A DNA stretch of 64,000 bases, from contig NZ_FMDO01000042.1 in assembly GCF_900095305.1 (NCBI RefSeq), forward strand, positions 1-64,000. The letters run 5' to 3'. This document shows, in pieces, positions 8,833 to 17,359 of the stretch. The position numbers were made by a program, and so were the translations under genes. The stretch's first letter is position 1, and each line of letters opens with the position of its first letter. The notes under the pieces are model-generated. The model made no database searches. It was not told where the DNA came from and saw only the letters and a list, made by a program, of their open reading frames with translations. The stretch comes from Proteiniborus sp. DW1. GTDB taxonomy: Bacteria; Bacillota; Clostridia; Tissierellales; Proteiniboraceae.

Positions 8833-11800
8833 TATTCTTCACCTCCTGTCTTCTCCTTGATTTTTTGCAAAACATCCTCATCTTTTAATTTCTTTATATT
8901 TTTGAATTTGTTGTCCTCAAAGCTAGTTTCAAATTGGCATATAGTTGAGAATTCACAATATGTACAGGATACATATTTGTCTGTTTTACAAGGCTCTATT
9001 TTTATCTTTCCTTTCAGTATCTCCTCTGCAATTTCAGATATTAATCCCTTAACATGCTTAATAAGCATGTTTAATTCCTCTTTATCTAAAACTGAAGAGT
9101 TCTTTGAAAAGCTCCCATCCTTATTGATACTTACTGGTATTACAGTTGAATGATTAGTTTCCTCAATATCTCTATCAATGGCTCTGACTATATTTATGTC
9201 TTTTAGGATTATTCCATCTAATTTTAATTTCTTAGCTATTTCTTTCTCAATTATTTCTAAATCTTCTTCATCAGATTGTACCATTGGGTCATCTATTCTA
9301 AAGTAGAAAACTCCTGCAGGATAAATATCACTTTTTACTAGCTTATCCCCATTAGAGATAATTGCATCTGCATAGACTAGTAGCTGTATTTGCAGTCCAT
9401 AGTAGACGTCAGAAAGACTAAAGGCTTTAGTGCCTGACTTATAGTCTATTATCTTTACGAAGCTTTCTTTTTCTCCTTCTAGAACATCTACTCTATCAAT
9501 TCTTCCTTCTAGCCTTACTTCGTCACCATTTGGAAGGCTTATAATTATTGGAGGTATTTTGCTATTTGGTCCATCACCAAATATTACCTCGTGCTGTTTA
9601 GGAACAAAGTCTCCCTTTCTTATGTGTTCAGTTATTGTCCATAAGGCCCTCTTGCTTATTCTCTTTAGTCTATTTACCATATACTTGTATCTATTAGTGC
9701 TTAACAATAGTCCATGTTGGAAGTCGTCTATCATCTTATCAAGTACCTTTTCTACAATCTCATCTGATTTATTGCGGTCAATATCACTCCAGCTTAGATT
9801 TTCCAATGTAAGCTCTTTAGAAAATTCCTCAATTGAATCATGGAACAACATGCCTATATCAGGGCTTTTTATCTCATGAATTTTTCTTTCTTCTGGTGCT
9901 AATCCATATTTCACAAAATGCGAATAAGGGCAATTCACAAACTTTTCTAGTCTAGAAATACTAGTTCTAAATGGTACTTGATAAATCTGTCTTGTATAAT
10001 GCTCATCAATTCTTTCTTGTTGATTTTTATGATATAGGCCTTCTATAACTATTTTTAGTTTTTCTCTCCATTCATCCTTATTGAAATACCAATTATATAT
10101 GTCCCACCATATACTATTTATATTATCTCCATCTAAAGCATTTCTAAGGTTTTCAACTAGATACTTAAAGGTAGACATGGGTGTAGATACTAAGTTTAAC
10201 TCACTTTCTTCATCCTTTACTATGTCACTATATATAGTAAGATTGCTATAAACTTTTTTTATCCTGTCTATATACATTGAAGGCCTTATGGTTTTTCCCT
10301 CGCTATCACCTAATGCATAGCTAATGAATAAATAATCGCTAGGTTTGGTAAATGAAGCATATACAGAAAACTCTTCTTCGCAGGCCTTTGTTTCACTATC
10401 TGTAGAAATCTCTATGCCTAAACTCTTCATATCTGCCTTCTCTTCGTCAAGCAGTAGTCCACCTTCCTCTATAGTAGAAGGAAGTATTCCATCATTTACA
10501 CCTACAACGAATAATGCCTTTATATCATGGCTTCTAGATCTATCTAAGTTTCCAACTAGAACCTGATCCATTGTAGGTGGTATTACCCCCACCTGATATT
10601 CTAGAAGTCCTGACTCTAGTATCTTTACATATTCACTAATTGTGACCTTCTTGTCCCCTAGTATCTCTACTAACTGGTCTAATACTTCCATGAGTATATT
10701 CCAAATTTGAGTGTTTTCATTAACCAAATCTAAGTATCCTTTATCTTTCTGGTCCTCAATTAGATTATTTAGCTTTTCTTCAATATTCATGACTGTTAGA
10801 AACTCAAATAGATATTTAGTGATTTCATCTACTCTCGTTTTGCTTTTTACTTTCTTTTTAAATTCTAAAATATGCTCTGTAAATTTTTTTCTGATACTAT
10901 TAATTCTTTCTAACTCTGATGACTGCTCCCCATATGCAAAATCATCTAGCCACTTGTCACCCATAATGCCATATCTAAGAACATAGTTTTCTAGTTCTTC
11001 GTATTCATTTTTATCTAAATCACTAAAACCTGTCTTAATAAATTTAAAAATGTCATCATATCTAAAATTCCTAGAAACTATTTCAAGACCTGATATGATA
11101 AATTTCACTATTGGATTATTCATTATACTTCTTTTTTCATCAATAAAGTATGGAATACCATATTCACTAAAAACCCTTTTTATAGTTGGACTATAAACAT
11201 CAATTATATTACATACTACAGAAATATCCCTCCATCTGTAATTCTTGTCTCTTACAAGTGACACTATTTGAGATGCAACATTTTCAATTTCTGTATACTG
11301 GTTTAAACTATAGAAAACCTTAATTCTTTCTGTCTTCTTCTCATATTTTCTATAGGGGTATGCGAATAGTTGTTGTTCCAGATGCCAAATTTCCTGATTC
11401 TTATAAATTGGATTTATATTTAGTACAGTCTTTCTTTCTTCTACACTATTTTGTTGAGCTATTTTTCTCAGTCTTCCATATGTGTTAAGTGTAGTCCTAA
11501 ATATATTTGCATCATTTGAACTGTTTAAATCCAAAGTAAGAGAAACATTTAGTTTTCTACTCTTTAGCATAAGCTTTTCTATTATCTTATACTCTAAGGC
11601 CGAAAAGCTATTAAATCCATCAACCCAAATCTCTGCATCATCAAAATAAATAGAATTATCAAGCTTTTCTATGACTAACTTCATCTTATCTTCATCATCA
11701 GCATATTTGCCTTCCATATACTCATTGAACTTACTGTATATAAGTGATATATCCTTTAGCTTTCTCTTTAGCATACAATCCTGTGTAATGCTCTCTAGCT

Positions 11801-12224
11801 TTTCTTCAATAACTTCGGTTTGAATATCGTCCTTCTTGAGTTCAGTTATGAGCTGACAAAAGCTTGATAAAAAACCATCCTTTTTCGAAGCTTTATTAAA
11901 AACAGTCAAATCTTTTGCATTTTCTTCAAATAGCTTTCTAAGTACCATTATCTTTCCTAATTCATTTATAGCAGTTTTTTTGATACCTCCTACTTCATTC
12001 AAAACCTTATAACCAAGCCTTTGAAAGCTTAGTACCTCTACTCTCATAATACCTTGGAGGTTTTTCTTGAATATTAAATCTGCTTCTGCCTGTAAAGTAA
12101 ATTGTTCAGGAACTAAAAGTATAAGCTTATGATTGCTTTTCTCTTTTAATCTGTACTCAATCTCATCCAAGATTCTACTTGTCTTCCCTGAACCAGCTCG
12201 TCCTAAAATATATCTAATTTTCAT
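8832..12224 (-). CDS. addB: ATP-dependent helicase/deoxyribonuclease subunit B (AddB)
   Basis: The partner of AddA, 1130 aa. It opens with a Walker A-like GRAGSGKTSRI at residues 8-18 and has an inactivated helicase core, as expected for AddB. A C-terminal nuclease motif, IIDYKSG, is present. The four-cysteine iron-sulfur site typical of AddB is visible: FVNCPYSHF near residue 800, and the late CTYCEFSTIC cluster. It is the first gene of the three-gene operon. The 215 nt upstream are AT-rich and I saw no convincing promoter there. Confidence 0.95.
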   Translation of the reverse strand: MKIRYILGRAGSGKTSRILDEIEYRLKEKSNHKLILLVPEQFTLQAEADLIFKKNLQGIMRVEVLSFQRLGYKVLNEVGGIKKTAINELGKIMVLRKLFEENAKDLTVFNKASKKDGFLSSFCQLITELKKDDIQTEVIEEKLESITQDCMLKRKLKDISLIYSKFNEYMEGKYADDEDKMKLVIEKLDNSIYFDDAEIWVDGFNSFSALEYKIIEKLMLKSRKLNVSLTLDLNSSNDANIFRTTLNTYGRLRKIAQQNSVEERKTVLNINPIYKNQEIWHLEQQLFAYPYRKYEKKTERIKVFYSLNQYTEIENVASQIVSLVRDKNYRWRDISVVCNIIDVYSPTIKRVFSEYGIPYFIDEKRSIMNNPIVKFIISGLEIVSRNFRYDDIFKFIKTGFSDLDKNEYEELENYVLRYGIMGDKWLDDFAYGEQSSELERINSIRKKFTEHILEFKKKVKSKTRVDEITKYLFEFLTVMNIEEKLNNLIEDQKDKGYLDLVNENTQIWNILMEVLDQLVEILGDKKVTISEYVKILESGLLEYQVGVIPPTMDQVLVGNLDRSRSHDIKALFVVGVNDGILPSTIEEGGLLLDEEKADMKSLGIEISTDSETKACEEEFSVYASFTKPSDYLFISYALGDSEGKTIRPSMYIDRIKKVYSNLTIYSDIVKDEESELNLVSTPMSTFKYLVENLRNALDGDNINSIWWDIYNWYFNKDEWREKLKIVIEGLYHKNQQERIDEHYTRQIYQVPFRTSISRLEKFVNCPYSHFVKYGLAPEERKIHEIKSPDIGMLFHDSIEEFSKELTLENLSWSDIDRNKSDEIVEKVLDKMIDDFQHGLLLSTNRYKYMVNRLKRISKRALWTITEHIRKGDFVPKQHEVIFGDGPNSKIPPIIISLPNGDEVRLEGRIDRVDVLEGEKESFVKIIDYKSGTKAFSLSDVYYGLQIQLLVYADAIISNGDKLVKSDIYPAGVFYFRIDDPMVQSDEEDLEIIEKEIAKKLKLDGIILKDINIVRAIDRDIEETNHSTVIPVSINKDGSFSKNSSVLDKEELNMLIKHVKGLISEIAEEILKGKIKIEPCKTDKYVSCTYCEFSTICQFETSFEDNKFKNIKKLKDEDVLQKIKEKTGGEE

Positions 12225-12416
12225 TTGATCACCTCACTCAGACCTATAATCTATAATTCTATTTTCAGTATCTATTTCCTCTTAGAAAAAGCTTCTAACT
12301 AAGTATTAAGAGACCATTTTTTAACCTATTCTACTTTTGAGCATATTGTATTTAAATAGATATTTTGAAGCTTTTAATTATTTGCATTTCAAGTTACTTA
12401 GCAGTAGCCTATATGC

Positions 12417-12446
12417 AAAATAAGATGACCTAGGTCATCTTATTTT
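12417..12446 (-). terminator. Palindromic terminator overlapping a stop codon
   Basis: A perfect 14-bp palindrome (12417-12430 with 12433-12446) separated by 2 nt. Its right arm contains the stop codon of the minus-strand gene, and the stem ends in TTATTTTG on that strand. Confidence 0.7.
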
Positions 12447-13846
12447 AATATATCTATATCCATTGTATCAACCCAAATTGTATCACTGGGCTCTAGGTTT
12501 ATGTATACTTTTAAATAATCACCATTTTTAGTATTAATCTCAACATTATGTAATGTCCATGTATTAGCCTTTAGATTTGCCTTATTAACAACTTGCGAAA
12601 GCAGTTTATCCTCCGACTCTAATTTTAAAACCAGAGTACATTCAGTAGATTTATCGGAATTGAGCCATAAGGACAGATTAACTGTTCTATTTTTTGCATA
12701 AGCAAAGTTACTATCCTCAAAGTCAATGAAGCCTATTAGGTAAGAAGATCTTTCTTTACTATCATTATTAACCTTTAATGCATATTCTCCCCTATGGTAT
12801 TTTGTAAAATCTAAAACTCCCACTGCTTTTTCATTTTCATTTAATGACTTAATTTGGTCCTCAGTAAAAAATTTATCTAAATCCTCTCCACGCTTAAAGG
12901 CATCCTCTATATTAGGGTCTTCATTTTGTTTCTCTTCATCTGGTAAATCTATACTTTCCATTTTTTCATCATCATTATCAACAGCATTATCTGTAATACC
13001 TAAATTTGGTTTGTCTGATACAGTATCAATAGTGTCTTTAGTATTTTTTAAAAGAGATATAGATCCCCATACGATTATGGGAACCAATAGTAGCGCTATA
13101 ATAATTCCCTTAGTTTTAATATTATAGGTTATTCTATTTCTTGACATGCTTTTTCTCATCTGTGTAACTCGTTCAATATCTTCTTTTTCAGGATTAATTA
13201 ACTTGTATGTACTTGTAGACTTGTAATCTGAAACTAAATCATTAAACCCTAAATACTCGTAACTTAAACACTTATTTATGATCCTTTGTATATCAGGAGG
13301 AGTACCTTTAGCTATACTTCCATCACCTATTTGATTCTTAGTAAATATAATATGCATTGTATTTGCAATTGTCTCTAGTACATCTTTTATATTGGCATAA
13401 ATAGTTTTTGGATTTAACAATAAAATACCTGAAAACTTTATATCCCCGTTATCATCTACAACTAGATTGCTATGATTAAACAAGCTAACAATGAAGCTAG
13501 CTGAAAGAGTTTTTAGCTTTGATAAAGTCTCTATTATATTTGTGGTATTATTGATTTGCTTTGTCAATGTCATACCATTTTCTTGTATATATTCTAGTAA
13601 TGGCTTATGGTGATAGTACTCTGATATGACAAGTATACCTTCATCTACTTCACTGACATCTTTTATAGATGAAAAAAAACTTAGTAATTCACTGTTATCA
13701 ATATCATTAAAAAAGTCTTTGTTTCTTATCAAATTCAAAAGATAATATGCATTTTCTTCCTTATGCTTACATACATAAATTTCTTGAAAATCATTTTGAT
13801 AATAGCTGTTAACAATCTCAAGATTCCTTAAATGTAAATCTAGCAT
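12440..13846 (-). CDS. Membrane protein with degenerate kinase-like domain
   Basis: A 468-aa protein of unknown function with three parts. Residues 1-220 resemble the fold of Hanks-type Ser/Thr kinases in spacing (EYYHHKPLLEYI hinge-like, HSNLVVDDNGDIKFSG where the catalytic and DFG segments would lie). The HRD catalytic Asp and the DFG motif are not intact, so it looks like a pseudokinase. One transmembrane helix spans about 246-266. After an acidic linker, the extracytoplasmic half (about 310-468) is beta-rich with Trp and Thr, like a carbohydrate-binding jelly roll. A candidate Spo0A box lies 64 bp upstream of the start. The kinase likeness is my inference. Confidence 0.55.
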   Translation of the reverse strand: MLDLHLRNLEIVNSYYQNDFQEIYVCKHKEENAYYLLNLIRNKDFFNDIDNSELLSFFSSIKDVSEVDEGILVISEYYHHKPLLEYIQENGMTLTKQINNTTNIIETLSKLKTLSASFIVSLFNHSNLVVDDNGDIKFSGILLLNPKTIYANIKDVLETIANTMHIIFTKNQIGDGSIAKGTPPDIQRIINKCLSYEYLGFNDLVSDYKSTSTYKLINPEKEDIERVTQMRKSMSRNRITYNIKTKGIIIALLLVPIIVWGSISLLKNTKDTIDTVSDKPNLGITDNAVDNDDEKMESIDLPDEEKQNEDPNIEDAFKRGEDLDKFFTEDQIKSLNENEKAVGVLDFTKYHRGEYALKVNNDSKERSSYLIGFIDFEDSNFAYAKNRTVNLSLWLNSDKSTECTLVLKLESEDKLLSQVVNKANLKANTWTLHNVEINTKNGDYLKVYINLEPSDTIWVDTMDIDILK

Positions 13847-13909
13847 AAAATCTTCCTTTCAGCTTATTTAAATATATTTTATCATTTTGTGCAAATTATG
13901 TCACATACT

Positions 13910-13916
13910 TTCGACA
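13910..13916 (-). promoter_or_regulatory. Candidate Spo0A box (TGTCGAA)
   Basis: A perfect 7-bp 0A-box core on the minus strand, in the context TTTGTCGAAAG, 64 bp upstream of the pseudokinase-like gene. One 7-mer in AT-rich DNA may be chance. Confidence 0.35.
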
Positions 13917-13949
13917 AATTATAGAATAAAAATAAAATTAATTATATTT

Positions 13950-14426
13950 TTATATAAAAAGCTGAATATCAGATTCTGATGCATCCTTAAGATATTGATA
14001 TACTTCTATAATCTCCAACTCAGGTATAAAGTCTTCCTTTTTAAATCCCATGACTTCTACAGATAATTTACATCCATAAAACTTAACTCCTTTCCTTCTA
14101 GCACCATCTAAAAAATCTTTTAGCATTGGTTTTTCTTTATCTTTCATCATTTTTTTTAGCATTCCTTTACCTACTCCACACATGTTCATCCTTGATAATG
14201 CTAACTTCTCAGCACTATTAGGAGTAAACATGCTGAACATCTTTTCAAAAAAAGACTTATGTTTAGCTTGAAACTTATTCTCTTCTCTTACCATTAGTAA
14301 TCCCCAAAAAGCACAAAATATTGTGACCTCCATATCTAGCTCACTTGCACCATTAGCAAGTATTAGTGCAGCCAATGCCTTATCATAATCACCACTAAAA
14401 ACTAATAAATTTAATTTTTTAGACAA
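13950..14426 (-). CDS. DsrE/DsrF/DrsH-like family protein
   Basis: A 158-aa small cytosolic protein of the DsrE-like fold. It has a beta-alpha start with LLVFSGDYDKALAALILANG, the TIFCAFWGLLMVR segment, an MNMCGVGKG cysteine loop near residue 83 and a second loop, VKFYGCKLSVEVMG, near residue 116. Relatives act as sulfur carriers or sulfurtransferase partners, and the two cysteines fit that. The substrate is unknown. The ribosome site GGGAG lies in the 3' arm of a short dyad (TACACTC with GAGTGTG) in the leader, which could limit translation. Confidence 0.8.
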   Translation of the reverse strand: MSKKLNLLVFSGDYDKALAALILANGASELDMEVTIFCAFWGLLMVREENKFQAKHKSFFEKMFSMFTPNSAEKLALSRMNMCGVGKGMLKKMMKDKEKPMLKDFLDGARRKGVKFYGCKLSVEVMGFKKEDFIPELEIIEVYQYLKDASESDIQLFI

Positions 14427-14544
14427 AAAAACACACTCCCTTCGGTACTAATATATTTCCCATAAAGAGTGTATTTAATGCGAAAAGCAGATTACGAGAT
14501 TTTTGATTTTATGCAAGTCACTTTTGAAACAGCTATGTGAAATC

Positions 14545-14922
14545 CTATATTATAATAAATCTAGCATTTGGAAGCATTTTTTTAAGTACTAAATGAATAT
14601 TATTGTCAACATCTGCGCTGTTAGGTGATAAACCCATAACAATATGAGTGATATCATTCTTTAATGCAAAATCAGAAATTGCCTTAATAACATTCTTCGC
14701 TCTAATAACTGTCAATTCTGCTCCTGCTTTTTTAGATACTTCAAAAAGATATTCTAATGCTTCTCCGTCATTTGAGTTGTACAAAAAATTATCATTTTCA
14801 CTTACTACGTTTATTATAAATAAATTGTCTCCTTCTCTCTTTTCATCATGGCCACTCTTTATAAGCCTCTCACAGGTTTTTTGCTGAGTAACACAAACCA
14901 TGATATTTTTATTATCTTCCAT
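14545..14922 (-). CDS. Universal stress protein (KdpD-type USP domain)
   Basis: A 125-aa UspA-fold protein, starting at ATG 14922 behind a GGAGCC-type site. It begins with IMVCVTQQKTCERLIKSG, as in the stand-alone USP domains similar to the KdpD sensor, and has the late ITHIVMGLSPNS segment. The canonical ATP-binding GXXG is weak, so nucleotide binding cannot be assumed. It is likely cytoplasmic. It is followed at 118 nt by the DsrE-like gene in the same direction. Confidence 0.75.
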   Translation of the reverse strand: MEDNKNIMVCVTQQKTCERLIKSGHDEKREGDNLFIINVVSENDNFLYNSNDGEALEYLFEVSKKAGAELTVIRAKNVIKAISDFALKNDITHIVMGLSPNSADVDNNIHLVLKKMLPNARFIII

Positions 14923-15085
14923 AAATCAGGCTCCTTTCAAGAGAAAGTATATAAAGCAATTAACAGAGCAAAATATCCAACTTATATTATTATATCAATG
15001 AATAATAAAAAAATAAAGAAAAGAAGTGACATGTTTACTTTTGTTAATAAAGTATTAACAAAAAACTTTTAGTCTCTTAAACTTT

Positions 15086-15340
15086 CTAATCAATAGAACT
15101 ATCTAATTCTTTTTTCAATTTATATATCTCATATTCTAATTCCTTTATTTTGTTCTCTGCATACTTTTTCTTATGATTGGCTTGAATTTGCTTTTGGTTA
15201 CATCCTCCATTATTTGATGACTGTGTTTCCGCAAAAGCAGCTAAAAAAGCAAAAAAATCTCCGATCAAAGTTATGAATGCACCTAATAGTGCTAATTGCA
15301 CAGTATCAAAATTACTTCCAGAATTATTAGATTTGCCCAC
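15086..15340 (-). CDS. Small membrane protein with C-terminal coiled coil
   Basis: A hypothetical protein of 84 aa using the GTG at 15338-15340, which is preceded by AGAGAGGTG at 6 nt. The frame stays open to 15451, but no ribosome site supports that longer start. One hydrophobic segment (about residues 15-40, ALLGAFITLIGDFFAFLAAF) is followed by a Lys/Glu-rich region predicted to form a coiled coil (KIKELEYEIYKLKKEL). No known family was recognised. It lies just downstream of the tRNA-Sec terminator. Confidence 0.6.
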   Translation of the reverse strand: MGKSNNSGSNFDTVQLALLGAFITLIGDFFAFLAAFAETQSSNNGGCNQKQIQANHKKKYAENKIKELEYEIYKLKKELDSSID

Positions 15341-15455
15341 ACTTATCACCTCTCTAACTATTGTATTAATTTGGTAAAGCTTTTGTGTATCTAGTGCTAT
15401 TGAAACACCTTTAGTGAGTAAACAGTTAAAGATTAGACCAACATAGGGCAAAAAG

Positions 15456-15480
15456 AAAAAGCCGCTTAAGCGGCTTTTTT
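15456..15480 (-). terminator. Terminator of tRNA-Sec
   Basis: The palindrome GCCGCTTAAGCGGC (15461-15474) is flanked by A5 and T6 runs, so it can act on either strand. It lies directly 3' of the tRNA-Sec gene, with CTTTTTCTTTTT on the minus strand. Confidence 0.9.
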
Positions 15481-15484
15481 ACTA

Positions 15485-15581
15485 TGGCGGGAATATGTGG
15501 GAATCGAACCCACCCAAGAGGCTCCTAACCCCTCGCGCTGGTTTTGAAGACCAGAGGGCACACCAGCACCCATCTACTCCC
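15485..15581 (-). tRNA. selC: tRNA-Sec (UCA anticodon)
   Basis: A 97-nt gene including an encoded CCA. The anticodon loop reads CTTCAAA with anticodon TCA. The D arm (GGGTGCTGGTGTGCCC) is the extended selenocysteine type, and there is a long variable arm around GAGGGGTTAGGAGCCTC. The T arm is GTGGG-TTCGATT-CCCAC, and the acceptor starts GGGAGTA paired with TATTCCC. The large variable arm, the UCA anticodon and the nearby selD-selA-selB genes make the identification firm. Confidence 0.97.
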
Positions 15582-15633
15582 ATGTATGTTATAATTATTG
15601 ACACCATTAGATTATAACATACATTTTTTTTTT
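15582..15633. other. 14-bp perfect dyad plus T10 at the tRNA-Sec 5' end
   Basis: Arms 15582-15595 and 15611-15624 are exact complements around a 15-nt loop, followed on the plus strand by ten T residues (15624-15633). The left arm abuts the first base of tRNA-Sec. Read on the minus strand it contains TATAAT and TATAAC boxes, so it probably includes the tRNA promoter. As a plus-strand terminator it would have no recognised gene to end. Confidence 0.6.
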
Positions 15634-15681
15634 ACACAAGAACAATTTTTTCTATCGAATTTGTTACCTCGTATATGTTTT

Positions 15682-16368
15682 CTATAAGTTTTTCTTAAGC
15701 TCATTTAATTCTTCTGTTGTAAGATTACGCCAGTGTCCAATTTTCAAATTCCCTAGCTTAATGTTCATTATTCTTATACGGTTCAGTTTTACTACTTGAT
15801 AACCAAATGCTTGACACATACGCCTTATTTGTCGATTAAGCCCTTGAGTTAGAATGATACGAAATGTTCTATCATTAATAGGTGTCACTTTACAGGGTTT
15901 AGTAACTGTACCCAAAATTTTAACTCCTTTAGACATACCCTGTATAAAATAAGGGGTAATAGGCTTATTTACTGTAACAATGTATTCCTTTTCATTATTA
16001 TTCTCAGCGCGCAATATTTTATTGACTATATCACCATCATTGGTTAGTAGTATTAGACCTTGAGAATCTTTATCTAGTCTTCCAATATGAAAAATACGCT
16101 CGGGATGATTAACAAAGTCAATAATATTGCCTTTAATATGTCTCTCTGTTGTACAAGTAATTCCAACTGGTTTATTTAAGGCAATATACACTTGTTTTCT
16201 TCTTTTACCTAATGGTTTTCCATCAATGTATACTTTATCACCAACATTAACTATACTCCCTAGATTAGCAACTTTACCATTAATAGTTACTCTACCTTCT
16301 TCAATGATTTTGTCTGCTTCTCTTCTAGAACAAGTTCCTGTTTCACTTATGTATTTATTAATTCTCAT
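15682..16368 (-). CDS. rluF: 23S rRNA pseudouridine synthase, RluF type
   Basis: A 228-aa RNA-modifying enzyme. The N-terminal S4 RNA-binding domain ([19 protein letters not shown]) is followed by the RsuA/RluB/E/F catalytic domain with the Asp in [17 protein letters not shown] near residue 100. The [16 protein letters not shown] segment is typical of RluF (U2604 modification). Paralogues RluB and RsuA share most motifs, so the exact target base is inferred. It lies 36 nt downstream of the GerMN lipoprotein gene. Confidence 0.85.
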   Translation of the reverse strand: MRINKYISETGTCSRREADKIIEEGRVTINGKVANLGSIVNVGDKVYIDGKPLGKRRKQVYIALNKPVGITCTTERHIKGNIIDFVNHPERIFHIGRLDKDSQGLILLTNDGDIVNKILRAENNNEKEYIVTVNKPITPYFIQGMSKGVKILGTVTKPCKVTPINDRTFRIILTQGLNRQIRRMCQAFGYQVVKLNRIRIMNIKLGNLKIGHWRNLTTEELNELKKNL

Positions 16369-16404
16369 ATTAAATCCCTTCTCTTATGCTCTAATTATTA
16401 GATA

Positions 16405-17292
16405 TTACTTATTCAAATTGTCATGTTCATAATTAGTGATTGTAGTAATTAAAAACTGATTTTCTTCATAATCATATTTTAATTTCATTTCCATCCAATT
16501 GCTCTTAATTATACGGCCATCTGTATAATATAGGTTCAGTCCATATATTATTATTGTTTCATTATCATACTTAATTATTTCTAAGTTATCAATTTCATAA
16601 TGTATTAATCCCAATTCTTTTGACTCATAGTATGTAGCAAAAATATTATATCTTGTCTCATTTACGTTGTTAGCTGACTCCATCCCAAACATCTTCCTAA
16701 AATCCCTAGCCAAAAGAGCACCATAATATTCTTTAACTATATGTTCTGGACTAGAATACTGAAATTCTAGCAATATGTTACTAAAGTCTATAGGCTCATT
16801 TAACTTATGTTTATTATACTTTTCTCTTTTTTCACCTTCAATGAGTATTTGTACTTTTTCAATATCCTCTATTGCTGTTAGGCTATTTACTATAGAATAA
16901 ATTAAAAGTACCTCTTCACTTTCATCTATTTTTTCATCTATAAAAGCTTTATTAAAGTTCACGTATGCGACTGAGCCTTGTAAATGAATCGATAGCAATT
17001 TCGTCCCACTGGGAATTACATTTCTTAATCCATTACGTGAACCCTTCAAAAGCTCCTCAATAACTACAACCTCTAACTTTTTATTTTCAAGATTTACTTC
17101 TCTAACTTCCTCTACTAATATATCAGCTTCTTTCTGTGGAAAAAACAAACAAATGCTAACTTGATAACCTTCTGGCATTGGGTTAATTGTTGGATAATTA
17201 ACATCATTTTCATGTACTACTGTATAGTTCTGACATCCAACCAGAATCGTAAATAAAATTAGGCTTGCTATAATTTTATGTTTATTTCCCAT
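16405..17292 (-). CDS. GerMN-domain lipoprotein
   Basis: A 295-aa predicted lipoprotein: signal peptide with lipobox LVGC (Cys near 20), then a GerMN domain (about 75-155; EELLKGSRNGLRNVIPSGT and VAYVNFNKAF). A C-terminal domain of about 120 aa of unknown fold follows. GerMN proteins are linked to spore germination and to cell-wall or signalling functions. It follows the two-component genes closely (67 nt), so it may belong to the same operon and serve as that system's accessory or output protein, as in other Firmicutes with a lipoprotein beside a WalK-like kinase. Confidence 0.85.
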   Translation of the reverse strand: MGNKHKIIASLILFTILVGCQNYTVVHENDVNYPTINPMPEGYQVSICLFFPQKEADILVEEVREVNLENKKLEVVVIEELLKGSRNGLRNVIPSGTKLLSIHLQGSVAYVNFNKAFIDEKIDESEEVLLIYSIVNSLTAIEDIEKVQILIEGEKREKYNKHKLNEPIDFSNILLEFQYSSPEHIVKEYYGALLARDFRKMFGMESANNVNETRYNIFATYYESKELGLIHYEIDNLEIIKYDNETIIIYGLNLYYTDGRIIKSNWMEMKLKYDYEENQFLITTITNYEHDNLNK

Positions 17293-17359
17293 AGTAAGTC
17301 CTCCATAACTTTAATCCAATACTAAAAAATATATAACTCCCTAAATTATAGTTATTAAT

